Source: Nocardioides sp. S-1144 (lineage in GTDB: Bacteria; Actinomycetota; Actinomycetes; Propionibacteriales; Nocardioidaceae). From it: 64,000 nt of DNA. Of this stretch, positions 51,486 to 60,248 are shown piece by piece (the stretch's first letter is position 1; every line of letters starts with the position of its first letter). The stretch lies in the NCBI RefSeq assembly GCF_005954645.2, contig NZ_CP040695.2, positions 4,154,001-4,218,000 of the forward strand, written 5' to 3'. The notes beneath the pieces are model-generated. The model was not told where the DNA came from and did not search any database. It saw only the letters and a list, made by a program, of their open reading frames with translations. The position numbers were made by a program, and so were the translations under genes.

Positions 51486-52207
51486 GCGTCGACATCCACG
51501 CGCTCTCCGGCGCGTACGCCGTGGGCGCCGTCGACGACCTCGAGCGGGCCAGCTTCGAGCGGCACCTGTCGGACTGCGAGTCCTGCCGGGCCGAGGTCGA
51601 CTCGCTGCGCGAGGCTGCGGCACTGCTCACCGAGACCGTCGCCGTCGAGCCTCCGGCCTCGCTGCGCGACTCCGTCCTCGCCGACATCCAGACCGTGCGC
51701 CCGCTGCCGCCGCTGGTCGCGAACGCGGCCGAACGAGGTCGGGCGACGCGACGTCGATTTCCGGCTCTGGTCGCAGCGGCTGCTGCACTGATCGCCTTCG
51801 GCGCCGTCGGGACGACCATCTGGCACCCCTGGTCCGACGACACGTCGCAGGGCACGGAGCTCAGCGCGAGCGAGCAGATCATCCAGGCCAAGGACGCCGA
51901 GGAGGTCGTCGTCCCGATCGAGGGGGGCGGGTCCGCGACCGTCGTCCGCTCGAAGTCGCTCAACCGTGCGGTCATGCAGGCCACCGACATGCCCGCCGCG
52001 CCGTCCGGCCACGACTACGCGCTGTGGCTCCAGCACGACGACACCATGGTCGCGGCCGGTCACATGGCCGGCGGGACCGGCGCGGTCATCCTCGAGGGCG
52101 ACCCCGCCAGCGCCTCCGGCTTCGGCATCACCGTCGAGGAGGCCGGCACCGACCCGAGCGAGCCCAGCGGTCAGGTCGTCGCGGTGGTCCCGTTCGAGAA
52201 CGCCTGA
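51482..52207 (+). CDS. rskA: Anti-sigma-K factor RskA
   Basis: 241 residues. N-terminal zinc-binding anti-sigma domain with His28, Cys32 and Cys35 (RHLSDCESC), a single membrane helix around residues 93-113 and an extracytoplasmic RskA domain with SGHDYALWLQHDD and GFGITVEEAGTDPSEPSG. It holds SigK at the membrane until regulated proteolysis. ATG overlaps the sigK stop; its TGA shares one base with the next ATG. Confidence 0.93.
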   Translation: MSVDIHALSGAYAVGAVDDLERASFERHLSDCESCRAEVDSLREAAALLTETVAVEPPASLRDSVLADIQTVRPLPPLVANAAERGRATRRRFPALVAAAAALIAFGAVGTTIWHPWSDDTSQGTELSASEQIIQAKDAEEVVVPIEGGGSATVVRSKSLNRAVMQATDMPAAPSGHDYALWLQHDDTMVAAGHMAGGTGAVILEGDPASASGFGITVEEAGTDPSEPSGQVVAVVPFENA

Positions 52208-54180
52208 TGACCCGCCGGATCGCCGTCGTCGGGTCGGGCGTCGCGGGCCTCACCGCGGCCTACGTCGCCTCCCGCACGGCCCACGTGACCCTCTACGAGG
52301 CCGACGACCGCCTCGGGGGTCACGCCGACACCCACGTGGTCCACGAGGACCGGGGCGGCGGGCAGCACGAGCTGCGGATCGACACCGGCTTCATCGTGCA
52401 CAACCCGCGCACCTACCCGGTGCTGCTCAGGCTCCTCGCCGAGCTGGGCGTGGCCACGCAGGCCTCGGAGATGTCGATGTCGATCAAGGACGACGACAGC
52501 CGGCTCGAGTGGGCCGGCGCGCTCGGCCGCCGTGGGCTGTTCCCCACCTCGGCCAACCTCCGCAAGCCCCGCTACCTCGCGATGCTCGCCGAGATCCCGC
52601 TCTTCCACCGGCGCGCCCGCGCGCTGCTCGCGCACGAGTCCGACACCCGGACGCTGCGCGAGTTCCTCGACGACGGTCGCTTCTCGGCCTACTTCGTCCG
52701 GCACTTCATGGAGCCCCTCGTGGCGTGCGTGTGGTCGTGCGACCCCGCGGTGTCGCTCGACTACCCGGCCCGCTACCTGTTCCGGTTCCTCGAGCACCAC
52801 GGCATGCTCGGCGTCTTCGGCTCGCCGCAGTGGCGCACCGTCACCGGCGGCTCGCGCTCCTACGTCGACCGGCTCGCGGCCGCGCTGCAGGAGGTCCGCA
52901 CCGGCACCAAGGTGACGTCGGTGCTCGAGACCGCCGACGGCGTCGAGGTCACCGACGGCAGCGGCGTCACCACCACCTACGACGCCGTCGTGGTCGCGGC
53001 CCACCCCGGCCAGGCCCTCTCGATGCTCGCCGAGCCGACGCCGCTGCAGCGCGAGCTGCTCTCGGCGATGCCGTACTCCCCCAACACCGCGCTGCTGCAC
53101 ACCGACGCCTCGCTGCTGCCCGACGCCGACGACGCGCGGGCCAGCTGGAACTTCCGGCGCCGCACGCGCGAGGAGGGCATCACCGTCACCTACGACCTCA
53201 CCCGCCTCCAGCGCCTCGACACCGACGTCCGCTACCTCGTGACGCTCGGCGGCGAGGACCTCGTCGACCCTGCCACCGTGATCGCCCGGCGCGAGTACGA
53301 GCACCCGCTCTACAACCCGACCTCGGTCGCCGCCCAGGCCAGGCTCCCCGGGATCGACACCGCCCGGCTGGTCTTCGCCGGCGCCTACCACGGCTGGGGC
53401 TTCCACGAGGACGGCGCGCGCTCCGGCCTCGCCGCGACCGAGCGGCTCGGCCTCGCCTGGCCCGAGGCCGTGGCCGCCGGCGGGCCCGCCATCGAGACCG
53501 GCGTCTACGACACCACCATCAGCCACAGCCGGCGCGCGCCGTTCCGGCGCCGCTTCACCCACCGCTCGCACACGTGGGTCGTCGACCTCGACGACCTGCC
53601 CGACCACGGCGTCCTGGCCCGCTTCGAGGCGCGCGACCACCTCGGCGTCCCGGACGCCTCGATCCGCGACAACGTCGTGGCCTTCCTGCGCCGGCACGAC
53701 GTCGAGGTCGGCGCCGGCAAGGTGTTCCTGGCCGCGCACCCGCGCGCGTTCGGCTACTGCTTCAACCCGATCAGCGTCTACTGGTGCCACGACGAGGGCG
53801 GCGACCTGGTCGCCACCGTGGTCGAGGTGCACAACACCTACGGCGACCGCCACGCCTACCTCGTGCACGCCGACGGGAGGGGCCGGGCCACCACGCCCAA
53901 GGCCATGTACGTCTCGCCGTTCCACGGCGCCGACGGCACCTACCACCTCACCGTGCCGCCGCCCGCCGACCGGCTGCACGTCGTCGTCGAGCTGCACACC
54001 GAGGACGCGCCCCGCTTCAGCGCCTCGATGACCGGAACCCGGTCCAGCACCAGCCCGCTCCGTGCGGCCCCCGCAGCGTTGCGGGGCTCGTTGCTCATCC
54101 GCGCCCACGGCATCGTGCTGTGGCTGCGTCGCCTGCCGGTGCGCCCGCGCCCGGCCCACTCCCAAGAAGGTGTGTCGTGA
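52207..54180 (+). CDS. Fused FAD-dependent amine-oxidase-like / DUF1365 protein
   Basis: 657 residues. Residues 1 to about 425: Rossmann FAD-binding start MTRRIAVVGSGVAGLTAAYV with EADDRLGGHADTH, RIDTGFIVHNPRTYP and a terminal FAGAYHGWGFHEDGARSG. Residues about 430-650: DUF1365, beginning ETGVYDTTISHSRRAP, with AHPRAFGYCFNPISVYWC and VEVHNTYGDRHAY. In M. tuberculosis the two parts are separate neighbours (Rv0449c and Rv0448c). Here no stop or restart is seen between them. Probably acts on fatty acyl chains with the methyltransferases that follow. Confidence 0.9.
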   Translation: MTRRIAVVGSGVAGLTAAYVASRTAHVTLYEADDRLGGHADTHVVHEDRGGGQHELRIDTGFIVHNPRTYPVLLRLLAELGVATQASEMSMSIKDDDSRLEWAGALGRRGLFPTSANLRKPRYLAMLAEIPLFHRRARALLAHESDTRTLREFLDDGRFSAYFVRHFMEPLVACVWSCDPAVSLDYPARYLFRFLEHHGMLGVFGSPQWRTVTGGSRSYVDRLAAALQEVRTGTKVTSVLETADGVEVTDGSGVTTTYDAVVVAAHPGQALSMLAEPTPLQRELLSAMPYSPNTALLHTDASLLPDADDARASWNFRRRTREEGITVTYDLTRLQRLDTDVRYLVTLGGEDLVDPATVIARREYEHPLYNPTSVAAQARLPGIDTARLVFAGAYHGWGFHEDGARSGLAATERLGLAWPEAVAAGGPAIETGVYDTTISHSRRAPFRRRFTHRSHTWVVDLDDLPDHGVLARFEARDHLGVPDASIRDNVVAFLRRHDVEVGAGKVFLAAHPRAFGYCFNPISVYWCHDEGGDLVATVVEVHNTYGDRHAYLVHADGRGRATTPKAMYVSPFHGADGTYHLTVPPPADRLHVVVELHTEDAPRFSASMTGTRSSTSPLRAAPAALRGSLLIRAHGIVLWLRRLPVRPRPAHSQEGVS

Positions 54181-55439
54181 CCGTTGCTCCCGAGCGCGTC
54201 GCCGCCAACCACTGGCCCGGACTCGACGTCGTCCCGTCCGGCCCCCGCGCAGCAGTCTCCGCCAGGATCGCCCGCCGGCTCTTCCACGCCGCCATCGGCC
54301 GCCTCGACGTCACCGTCGTCGAGGGCGACGCCTCGTTCGGCCGTGGCGGTCCGACCATGGTCATCACCCGGCCCGAGGAGTTCTACGCCCGGATCGGCCG
54401 GCACCAGCTGATCGGGTTCGGCGAGGCCTACCTGACCGGTGCCTGGGACGCCGAGGACCTCGGCGGCTTCCTGCGCGTCCTCGCCGCCGAGATGCAGCAC
54501 CTGGTGCCCGAGAGCCTGCAGCGGCTCCGCTCGGTCGTGGTGAAGCGACCGCCGCGGCGCCAGCGGAGCAGCACCAAGAACTCGCGCAACAACATCGCGC
54601 ACCACTACGACCTGTCCAACGACCTGTTCGAGCTGTTCCTCGACCCGACGCTGAGCTACTCCAGCGCCCTGTACGCCGGCGACCCCGCCACCGCGGCGGC
54701 CGCCGACCTGGAGGCGGCCCAGGGCCGCAAGATCGAGCGGCTCCTCGACCAGGCCGGCGTCGGCGAGGGCACCCGGCTCCTCGAGATCGGGTCGGGCTGG
54801 GGCGAGCTGTGCATCCGCGCCGCCCGGCGCGGCGCCACGGTCACCTCGATCACCCTCTCCACCGAGCAGCAGTCGCTGGGCCGGGAGCGGGTGGCCGCCG
54901 CCGCCCGCGAGCACGGCTTCAGCGCCGACCAGGTGAGCATCGAGCTCTGCGACTACCGCGACGTCGTCGGCTCCTACGACGCCGTCGTCTCGGTCGAGAT
55001 GATCGAGGCCGTGGGCTGGCAGTACTGGCCGACCTACTTCCAGACCATCGACCGGGTGCTCGCGCCCGGTGGCCGGGTGGCGATCCAGGCGATCACGATG
55101 CCGCACGACCGGATGCTGGCGACCCGCAACACCTACACCTGGATCCACAAGTACATCTTCCCGGGCGGCTTCCTGCCGTCGGTGCGCGTGCTCGACGAGA
55201 TCACGCGCGAGCACAGCACGCTGCGGATGGCCGAGCCGTTCTCGATGGGTCAGCACTACGCCCAGACCCTGCGGCTGTGGGACCAGGCGTTCCTCGCCGC
55301 GCAGCGGCAGGTGCTCGACCTCGGCTTCGACGAGACCTTCCTGCGGATGTGGCACTTCTACCTCGAGTACAGCCGCGCCGGCTTCGCCTCCGGCTACATC
55401 GACGTCAACCAGCTCACCTTCACCCGGGACGACGCATGA
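54177..55439 (+). CDS. Cyclopropane-fatty-acid-synthase-family methyltransferase (first copy)
   Basis: 420 residues. SAM-binding core with LLEIGSGWGELCIRAARRG, and the family signature NNIAHHYDLSNDLFELFLD. The ending SRAGFASGYIDVNQLTF is typical of the long CFA/UfaA1 group. GTG 54177 overlaps the previous stop (GTGA). The group adds a methyl or methylene to unsaturated acyl chains; M. tuberculosis UfaA1 (Rv0447c), beside sigK, has been linked to tuberculostearic acid. Exact product not determinable. Confidence 0.9.
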   Translation: MTVAPERVAANHWPGLDVVPSGPRAAVSARIARRLFHAAIGRLDVTVVEGDASFGRGGPTMVITRPEEFYARIGRHQLIGFGEAYLTGAWDAEDLGGFLRVLAAEMQHLVPESLQRLRSVVVKRPPRRQRSSTKNSRNNIAHHYDLSNDLFELFLDPTLSYSSALYAGDPATAAAADLEAAQGRKIERLLDQAGVGEGTRLLEIGSGWGELCIRAARRGATVTSITLSTEQQSLGRERVAAAAREHGFSADQVSIELCDYRDVVGSYDAVVSVEMIEAVGWQYWPTYFQTIDRVLAPGGRVAIQAITMPHDRMLATRNTYTWIHKYIFPGGFLPSVRVLDEITREHSTLRMAEPFSMGQHYAQTLRLWDQAFLAAQRQVLDLGFDETFLRMWHFYLEYSRAGFASGYIDVNQLTFTRDDA

Positions 55440-56761
55440 CCGCCGACCGCACGCTGGTCGAGGAGACCGGTCCCGGTCACCTCGGGACGCCGGGTGTGGC
55501 CCAGCGGATCGCGGAGGCCGTCGCCCCGTTCGTGGGCGGCGAGCTGCCGGTGCGGCTGCGCGCCTGGGACGGCTCGGAGGCCGGCTCGCCCGACGGCCCG
55601 ATCGTCGTGCTGCACTCGGTGGACGCCGTGCGCCGGCTCCTGTGGCACCCGGGCGAGCTCGGCGCCGCGCAGGCCTACGTGACCGGCGAGCTCGACGTCC
55701 CCGAGCAGGACGGCTGGGACCTCGACACGGCCCTCACCTTCGCCTTCGCGGTGGCGCGGGAGCGGGGGCTCTCCGGCGCGCGCCCGGGCCTGCGGCCCGC
55801 CGCGGTCGTCCGGGCCGTGCGCACCGCGCTCGACCTCAAGGCGCTCGGCCGCCCGCCGGCCGCGCCCGCGTCGCAGGCCGACATCAAGGGCCGGCTGCAC
55901 AGCGCCCTGCGCGACCGGCGCGCCATCAGCCACCACTACGACCTCTCCAACGAGTTCTACTCCCTGATCCTCGAGCCGAACATGGCCTACTCCTCGGGCT
56001 ACCACTCCTCGCCCGAGCAGCCGCTCGAGGAGGCGCAGGCCGCCAAGCTGTCGCTGGTCTGCACCAAGCTCGGGCTCACCGAGGGCTCCACGCTCCTCGA
56101 CGTCGGCTGCGGGTGGGGCTCGATGTCGCTGCACGCCGCCGAGCACTTCGGCGCGCGCGTCGTCGGCGTCACCATCGCCGCCGAGCAGAAGCGGTTCATC
56201 GACGAGCGGATCCGCGAGCGCGGCCTGGAGGACCGGGTCGAGATCCGGCTCCAGGACTACCGCGAGGTGCCCGAGCGCGACCACTTCGACGCCGTCTCCT
56301 CGATCGAGATGGGCGAGCACGTCGGGCAGCGGAACTACCCGACCTACGCCGCGGTGCTGCACCGCTCGGTGCGGCCGGGCGGCCGGGTGCTGGTGCAGCA
56401 GATGTCGCGCAGCGGGAGGTGGCCCGGCGGCGGTCCGTTCATCGAGTCCTTCATCGCCCCCGACATGTACATGCGCCCGGTCGGCGAGACCGTCGCGATG
56501 CTGGAGGCCGGTGGCCTCGAGGTCCGCGACGTCCACGCGCTGCGCGAGCACTACGTGCTCACCGTCGCCGGCTGGCTCGAACGCTTCGAGGCCAACGCCG
56601 ACCGGCTCACCGAGCTGGTGGGCGAGGAGGTCGTCCGGGTGTGGCGTCTCTACCTCGTCGGCGGCTCGATGGCCTTCCGTGACGGCCGGATGGGCGTCGA
56701 CCAGATCCTCATGGTCCGCCCCGGCGGCCCGCACACCCTGCCCCTCGTCCGCACCTGGTGA
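55436..56761 (+). CDS. Cyclopropane-fatty-acid-synthase-family methyltransferase (second copy)
   Basis: 441 residues, second enzyme of the same family in a row. SAM motif LLDVGCGWGSMSLHAAEHFG, signature RAISHHYDLSNEFYSLILEP, and SSIEMGEHVGQRNYPTY. The N-terminal 150 residues differ from the first copy. ATG overlaps its stop (ATGA). The two are too diverged to be a fresh duplication and may act on different positions or steps of one pathway. Confidence 0.88.
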   Translation: MTADRTLVEETGPGHLGTPGVAQRIAEAVAPFVGGELPVRLRAWDGSEAGSPDGPIVVLHSVDAVRRLLWHPGELGAAQAYVTGELDVPEQDGWDLDTALTFAFAVARERGLSGARPGLRPAAVVRAVRTALDLKALGRPPAAPASQADIKGRLHSALRDRRAISHHYDLSNEFYSLILEPNMAYSSGYHSSPEQPLEEAQAAKLSLVCTKLGLTEGSTLLDVGCGWGSMSLHAAEHFGARVVGVTIAAEQKRFIDERIRERGLEDRVEIRLQDYREVPERDHFDAVSSIEMGEHVGQRNYPTYAAVLHRSVRPGGRVLVQQMSRSGRWPGGGPFIESFIAPDMYMRPVGETVAMLEAGGLEVRDVHALREHYVLTVAGWLERFEANADRLTELVGEEVVRVWRLYLVGGSMAFRDGRMGVDQILMVRPGGPHTLPLVRTW

Positions 56762-56788
56762 GCGGGTCGCCTCGCGTGGCCCCGCCCG

Positions 56789-56849
56789 TGCAATTGCCGC
56801 GGATCGGCCACGTCTCGTCGCGAGAACTGGCCGATCCGCGGCAATTGCA
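56789..56849. repeat. Large hairpin, GCAATTGCCGCG family
   Basis: Perfect 22-bp arms at 56789-56810 and 56828-56849 (arm starts TGCAATTGCCGCGGATCGGC) enclose a 17-base loop that itself can pair (TCTCG/CGAGA). It lies in the 189-bp gap between two same-strand genes, so it may end or attenuate the sigK-operon transcript before DUF1295. A related element is at 60249-60307. No coding sequence in the gap. Confidence 0.85.
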
Positions 56850-56950
56850 GGCCCAGGACCACCTCCCGGCCGGCCGGAACGACCGCCCCCGGATCGCCAC
56901 CGGGCTGCCACCCAGCCGAGCCATGCCCGAGGATCGAGTCGTGAACGCCC

Positions 56951-57760
56951 ATGCATAGCGTCCTGGCCCTGGCGGTCGCCCTCGCGGCGGTCGTCCTCGG
57001 CATGACCGTGACCGCGATCCGCATCCGGCAGCTCGACAAGGCCGCCGTCGTCGACATCGCGTGGGGGGCCGGGTTCGTGCTGGTCGCCCTCGCGACCGCC
57101 GTCCTCGGGACCGTCATCGACGAGGGCGAGGCCTGGCGCCGGTGGCTGCTGGTCGCGATGGTCGCGGTGTGGGGCGGCCGGCTGGCCTGGCACGTCCGGG
57201 GCCGCGCGGTCGGTGAGCACCAGGGCAAGGAGGACCCGCGCTACGCCGAGATGCTCGGCGGGTCGGTGTCCGAGGTCGGCATGGGCACCGTCGTGCGCCG
57301 GGTGCTGGTCACCCAGGGGACGGCGCAGTGGTTCGTCGCCGCCCCGGTCGCGGTCGCGGCCGTGCTCGCCGCCCCGTGGTGGCCGGCCGTGGTCGCCGGC
57401 GTCCTGGTCTACGGCGTCGGCCTCTTCTTCGAGGTCGTCGGCGACCGCCAGCTCGCCGCCTACAAGGCGACGCCGCGCGACCAGCGGCCGCAGGTGATGG
57501 AGACCGGGCTGTGGGCCTGGACCCGCCACCCCAACTACTTCGGCGACGCGACCGTCTGGTGGGGGCTCTGGCTGGTCGCCGGCCTCGGGTCCGGGTGGGT
57601 GGCCGGCCTCGCCACCGTGCTGTGCCCGGTCGCGATGACGCTGTTCATCCGCAACGTCACCGGCGCCAAGCTGCTCGAGAAGACGATGATGCAGCGGCCC
57701 GGCTTCCCCGAGTACGCCGAGCGCGTGCCGATGTTCTTCCCGCGGCCGCCCCGGCGATGA
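56951..57760 (+). CDS. DUF1295 membrane protein (steroid 5-alpha-reductase/isoprenylcysteine methyltransferase-like)
   Basis: 269 residues with about six membrane helices. The family core is GLWAWTRHPNYFGDATVWWGLWLVA, the RHPNYFG motif of DUF1295/steroid-reductase-like proteins, followed by LLEKTMMQRPGFPEYAERVP. M. tuberculosis Rv0446c, beside sigK, is the same family. It may reduce or modify a lipid. The stop overlaps the start of the serine hydrolase gene (ATGA). Confidence 0.9.
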   Translation: MHSVLALAVALAAVVLGMTVTAIRIRQLDKAAVVDIAWGAGFVLVALATAVLGTVIDEGEAWRRWLLVAMVAVWGGRLAWHVRGRAVGEHQGKEDPRYAEMLGGSVSEVGMGTVVRRVLVTQGTAQWFVAAPVAVAAVLAAPWWPAVVAGVLVYGVGLFFEVVGDRQLAAYKATPRDQRPQVMETGLWAWTRHPNYFGDATVWWGLWLVAGLGSGWVAGLATVLCPVAMTLFIRNVTGAKLLEKTMMQRPGFPEYAERVPMFFPRPPRR

Positions 57761-58509
57761 CCTGGTCGGTCCTGGTCGTCGACGCCGGCACCGACGAGGT
57801 GCTGGCCGCGGAGACCCCGGACGCCGTGCTGCGCACCGCCAGCGTCGCCAAGGTGCTGCTGCTCTCGGCCCTCGCCGAGGCCCTCGAGGCCGGCACCGTG
57901 ACGGCGTCCGAGGTGCTCGACCGCTCGGTGACGCCCCGCGTCGCCGACTCCGGCCTGTGGCACCGGCTCGACGTCGCCGCCCTCCCGGTCGGCGACGTCG
58001 CCACGCTGGTCGGCACGGTCAGCGACAACTGGGCCACCAACGTGCTGGTCGAGCGCCTCGGCCTCGGCGTCGTGCAGGCCGTGGGGCCGCGCGAGGGGCT
58101 CGGCGCGACCCAGCTGTGGGACGTCGTCCGCGACGACCGCGGCCCCGCCGACCCGCCCACGCTCAGCACCGGCACGGCGTCCGAGTGGGTCTCGGTGCTG
58201 ACCCGCCTGCACCGGGGCACCTGGGTCTCGCCGGCGGTCTCGGCGCGGGTGCTCGGCTGGCTCGCCGGCGGCGCCGACCACTCGATGGTCGCCGGCGCCC
58301 TCGGCCTCGACCCGCTCGTCGTCCCCGACGGCCCGGTCCGGGTCGTCAGCAAGACCGGCACCGACGACGGCGTCCGGTGCGACGTCGGCCTCGTGACCGG
58401 GCCGGGGCGGACGGTGGCCTACGCCGTCCTCGCCAACGACGGCGACGTCACCGCGACGCTCGCGCGGATGCGCGGGCTCGGCGACCGGGTGCGGGCCTGG
58501 GTGTCGTGA
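57757..58509 (+). CDS. Beta-lactamase-fold serine hydrolase, no signal peptide
   Basis: 250 residues with the three motifs of penicillin-interacting enzymes in order: SVAK (SxxK) near residue 30, SDN in VSDNWATNVL and KTG in VSKTGTDDG. The layout is close to class A beta-lactamases, but no signal peptide is present and the E166-type region is unclear. It may therefore act in the cytoplasm on an ester or amide, or use an unrecognised export route. ATGA-coupled to DUF1295. Confidence 0.82.
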   Translation: MTWSVLVVDAGTDEVLAAETPDAVLRTASVAKVLLLSALAEALEAGTVTASEVLDRSVTPRVADSGLWHRLDVAALPVGDVATLVGTVSDNWATNVLVERLGLGVVQAVGPREGLGATQLWDVVRDDRGPADPPTLSTGTASEWVSVLTRLHRGTWVSPAVSARVLGWLAGGADHSMVAGALGLDPLVVPDGPVRVVSKTGTDDGVRCDVGLVTGPGRTVAYAVLANDGDVTATLARMRGLGDRVRAWVS

Positions 58510-58530
58510 CCCGCCGCGGCTCCGCGGCGC

Positions 58531-58956
58531 TCAGCCGCGGGTGGCCTGGTCCTGGCGGGCGCGGTACCAGCGCTCACCCTCGCTGAACGCGGTGAGGATG
58601 ACCGCGATCCCGACCGCGCTGACCAGGATGTCCCCGGCGCCGAGGATCGGGTCGACGGCGTTGACGACGAGGTAGCAGGCGACCATGCCGAGGCCGATGA
58701 CGAGCGGGGCGAGCCGGTGGGAGCTGGTCGCGAACCCTCGCTCGCGCCGGACCATGCCGTGCACCAGGGTGGCGGCGATGGCGAGCGTCGTCACGATCGC
58801 GGTCACCGAGGCGGTCCGGTCGCCGTCGCGCCAGTCGGGCACGGCCCAGACCAGCGTCAGGGCCACCAGCGCGAGCGAGCACCCGATCGCGGAGGGGCTC
58901 CGCAGCACCGACCACGTGGCCCGGCGTGCGGTCAGGGGCGGGGCCGAGGCGCTCAT
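58531..58956 (-). CDS. Small multi-pass membrane protein of unknown function
   Basis: 141 residues with four predicted helices (SAIGCSLALVALTLVWAVPD, ASVTAIVTTLAIAATLVHG, LAPLVIGLGMVACYLVV, DILVSAVGIAVILTAF). Ends in a charged SEGERWYRARQD. CATGAT ends six bases before ATG 58956. No family recognised with confidence. Confidence 0.75.
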   Translation of the reverse strand: MSASAPPLTARRATWSVLRSPSAIGCSLALVALTLVWAVPDWRDGDRTASVTAIVTTLAIAATLVHGMVRRERGFATSSHRLAPLVIGLGMVACYLVVNAVDPILGAGDILVSAVGIAVILTAFSEGERWYRARQDQATRG

Positions 58957-59030
58957 GCGGTCATCATGCGTCACGACCCCGGCGCGGGGGAACCCCGACG
59001 GCGACGCGACGGGCCGTGGTGGGTGGTGGC

Positions 59031-60146
59031 TCAGCCACCGCTCCGGTCGCCCTCGCCGGGGTGCTTGGCCAGGGTCGCCGTCGGCGGCGGGTCGGGGTCG
59101 ACCTCGGCGTCCACCGAGCCACGCAGGTCGGGACCCTTCTTCTCGGGCTCCAGCACGATCTCGTGGGTGTCGCCGTCGCGGCCGTCGAAGCGGACGACGA
59201 CGGTCTCGAACCCCTTGTGCCGCTGCATCTGCGCGTACATCGCGTAGGCGCGGCGGTCGGCCTCGGTCAGGTCGACGGAGTCGGTGAACGGGGTCAGCAG
59301 CGCCCGCGGCCACAGCTTGCGGGCCAGGACGACGTTCACCTCGACGCCGAGGATGGCCATCACCGAGGCGATGTAGATGATGCCGACCAGGCCGAGGACG
59401 AAGCCGAACGTCTGGTTGAGCGAGCTGGGCCCGGTGAGCACGTTGGTGACGTAGATCGTGCCGAGGTACTGCAGCAGCTGCCACAGCAGCGCCACGGTGA
59501 ACGCGCCCGGCGCGGCCCGCGTGATCGAGTGGCTGCGGGCGGAGGCGAAGCGCATCAGGCCGGTGAGGACGAGGCCGACCACCACGACGTTTGCGAGCTG
59601 GATGAGCACCCGGATGGTGCCGTTGATGCCGTCGCCGAACACCTCGGTGCTGCTGCCCAGGGTCGAGGCGATCGAGATCCCGAGCACCGCCATCCCGGCG
59701 AACAGGAGCAGCAGCAGGCTCTTGAGCCGCAGCAGGAACGGGTTGGGGCGGCTGTTGCGCGGGATGGCCCACGCCGTCGCCATCAGGTTCTGGATCGCCT
59801 GCCCGAGCCCGAGCGCACCGTAGAGCGCGGCGAGCCCGCCGGCCACGACGGCGCCGGTGGACCCCTGGAGACCCTGCGGCCGCCCGAGCTCCTCACCGAC
59901 GATCGGGAACTGCCGCAGCGCCGAGTTCAGCACCTGGTCCTGGAGCTCCGGGTTGCCCTGGAGGAAGAAGCCGAAGATCGACGAGGCGAGCAGCAGCAGC
60001 GGGAAGGTCGCGATGAAGGCGTAGTAGGTGACGGTCGCGGCGAGGTAGTTGCCCTGGTCGTCGAAGAACTTGTAGATCACCGCCAGCGGGAAGCCGAGGA
60101 CGGTGAAGCGCCGCTGCGTGCGGTCCACCCCGCCGACGACACCCAT
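59031..60146 (-). CDS. YihY/BrkB-family membrane protein
   Basis: 371 residues with six predicted helices. Family signatures are present: FFDDQGNYLAATVTYYAFIATFPLLLL (key words YLAATVTYYAF), GALGLGQAIQNLMATAWAIPR and NVLTGPSSLNQTFGFVLGLVGIIYIASVMAILGVEVN (split: LNQTFGFVLGLV and ILGVEVNVV). Often named ribonuclease BN in error; not an RNase. TAGGTT lies six bases before the ATG. An acidic cytosolic C tail of about 70 residues follows. Confidence 0.92.
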   Translation of the reverse strand: MGVVGGVDRTQRRFTVLGFPLAVIYKFFDDQGNYLAATVTYYAFIATFPLLLLASSIFGFFLQGNPELQDQVLNSALRQFPIVGEELGRPQGLQGSTGAVVAGGLAALYGALGLGQAIQNLMATAWAIPRNSRPNPFLLRLKSLLLLLFAGMAVLGISIASTLGSSTEVFGDGINGTIRVLIQLANVVVVGLVLTGLMRFASARSHSITRAAPGAFTVALLWQLLQYLGTIYVTNVLTGPSSLNQTFGFVLGLVGIIYIASVMAILGVEVNVVLARKLWPRALLTPFTDSVDLTEADRRAYAMYAQMQRHKGFETVVVRFDGRDGDTHEIVLEPEKKGPDLRGSVDAEVDPDPPPTATLAKHPGEGDRSGG

Positions 60147-60152
60147 GGCCAG

Positions 60153-60158
60153 AACCTA
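60153..60158 (-). promoter_or_regulatory. -10 box of a leaderless promoter (YihY gene)
   Basis: TAGGTT on the minus strand, six bases before the ATG at 60146, with no SD. Confidence 0.5.
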
Positions 60159-60248
60159 TCCGGCGGCGCCGCCCGCGGAACGACCCGCTACGCCGTCGGG
60201 TCCTACCGGTCCTCGGCCGTGGCCGGTCGCGCGGGTGGCCAGATCCGC

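Noticed and set aside
59031..60146. Ribonuclease BN
   Set aside because: YihY/BrkB proteins were once given that name. The sequence is a six-helix membrane protein without RNase motifs.
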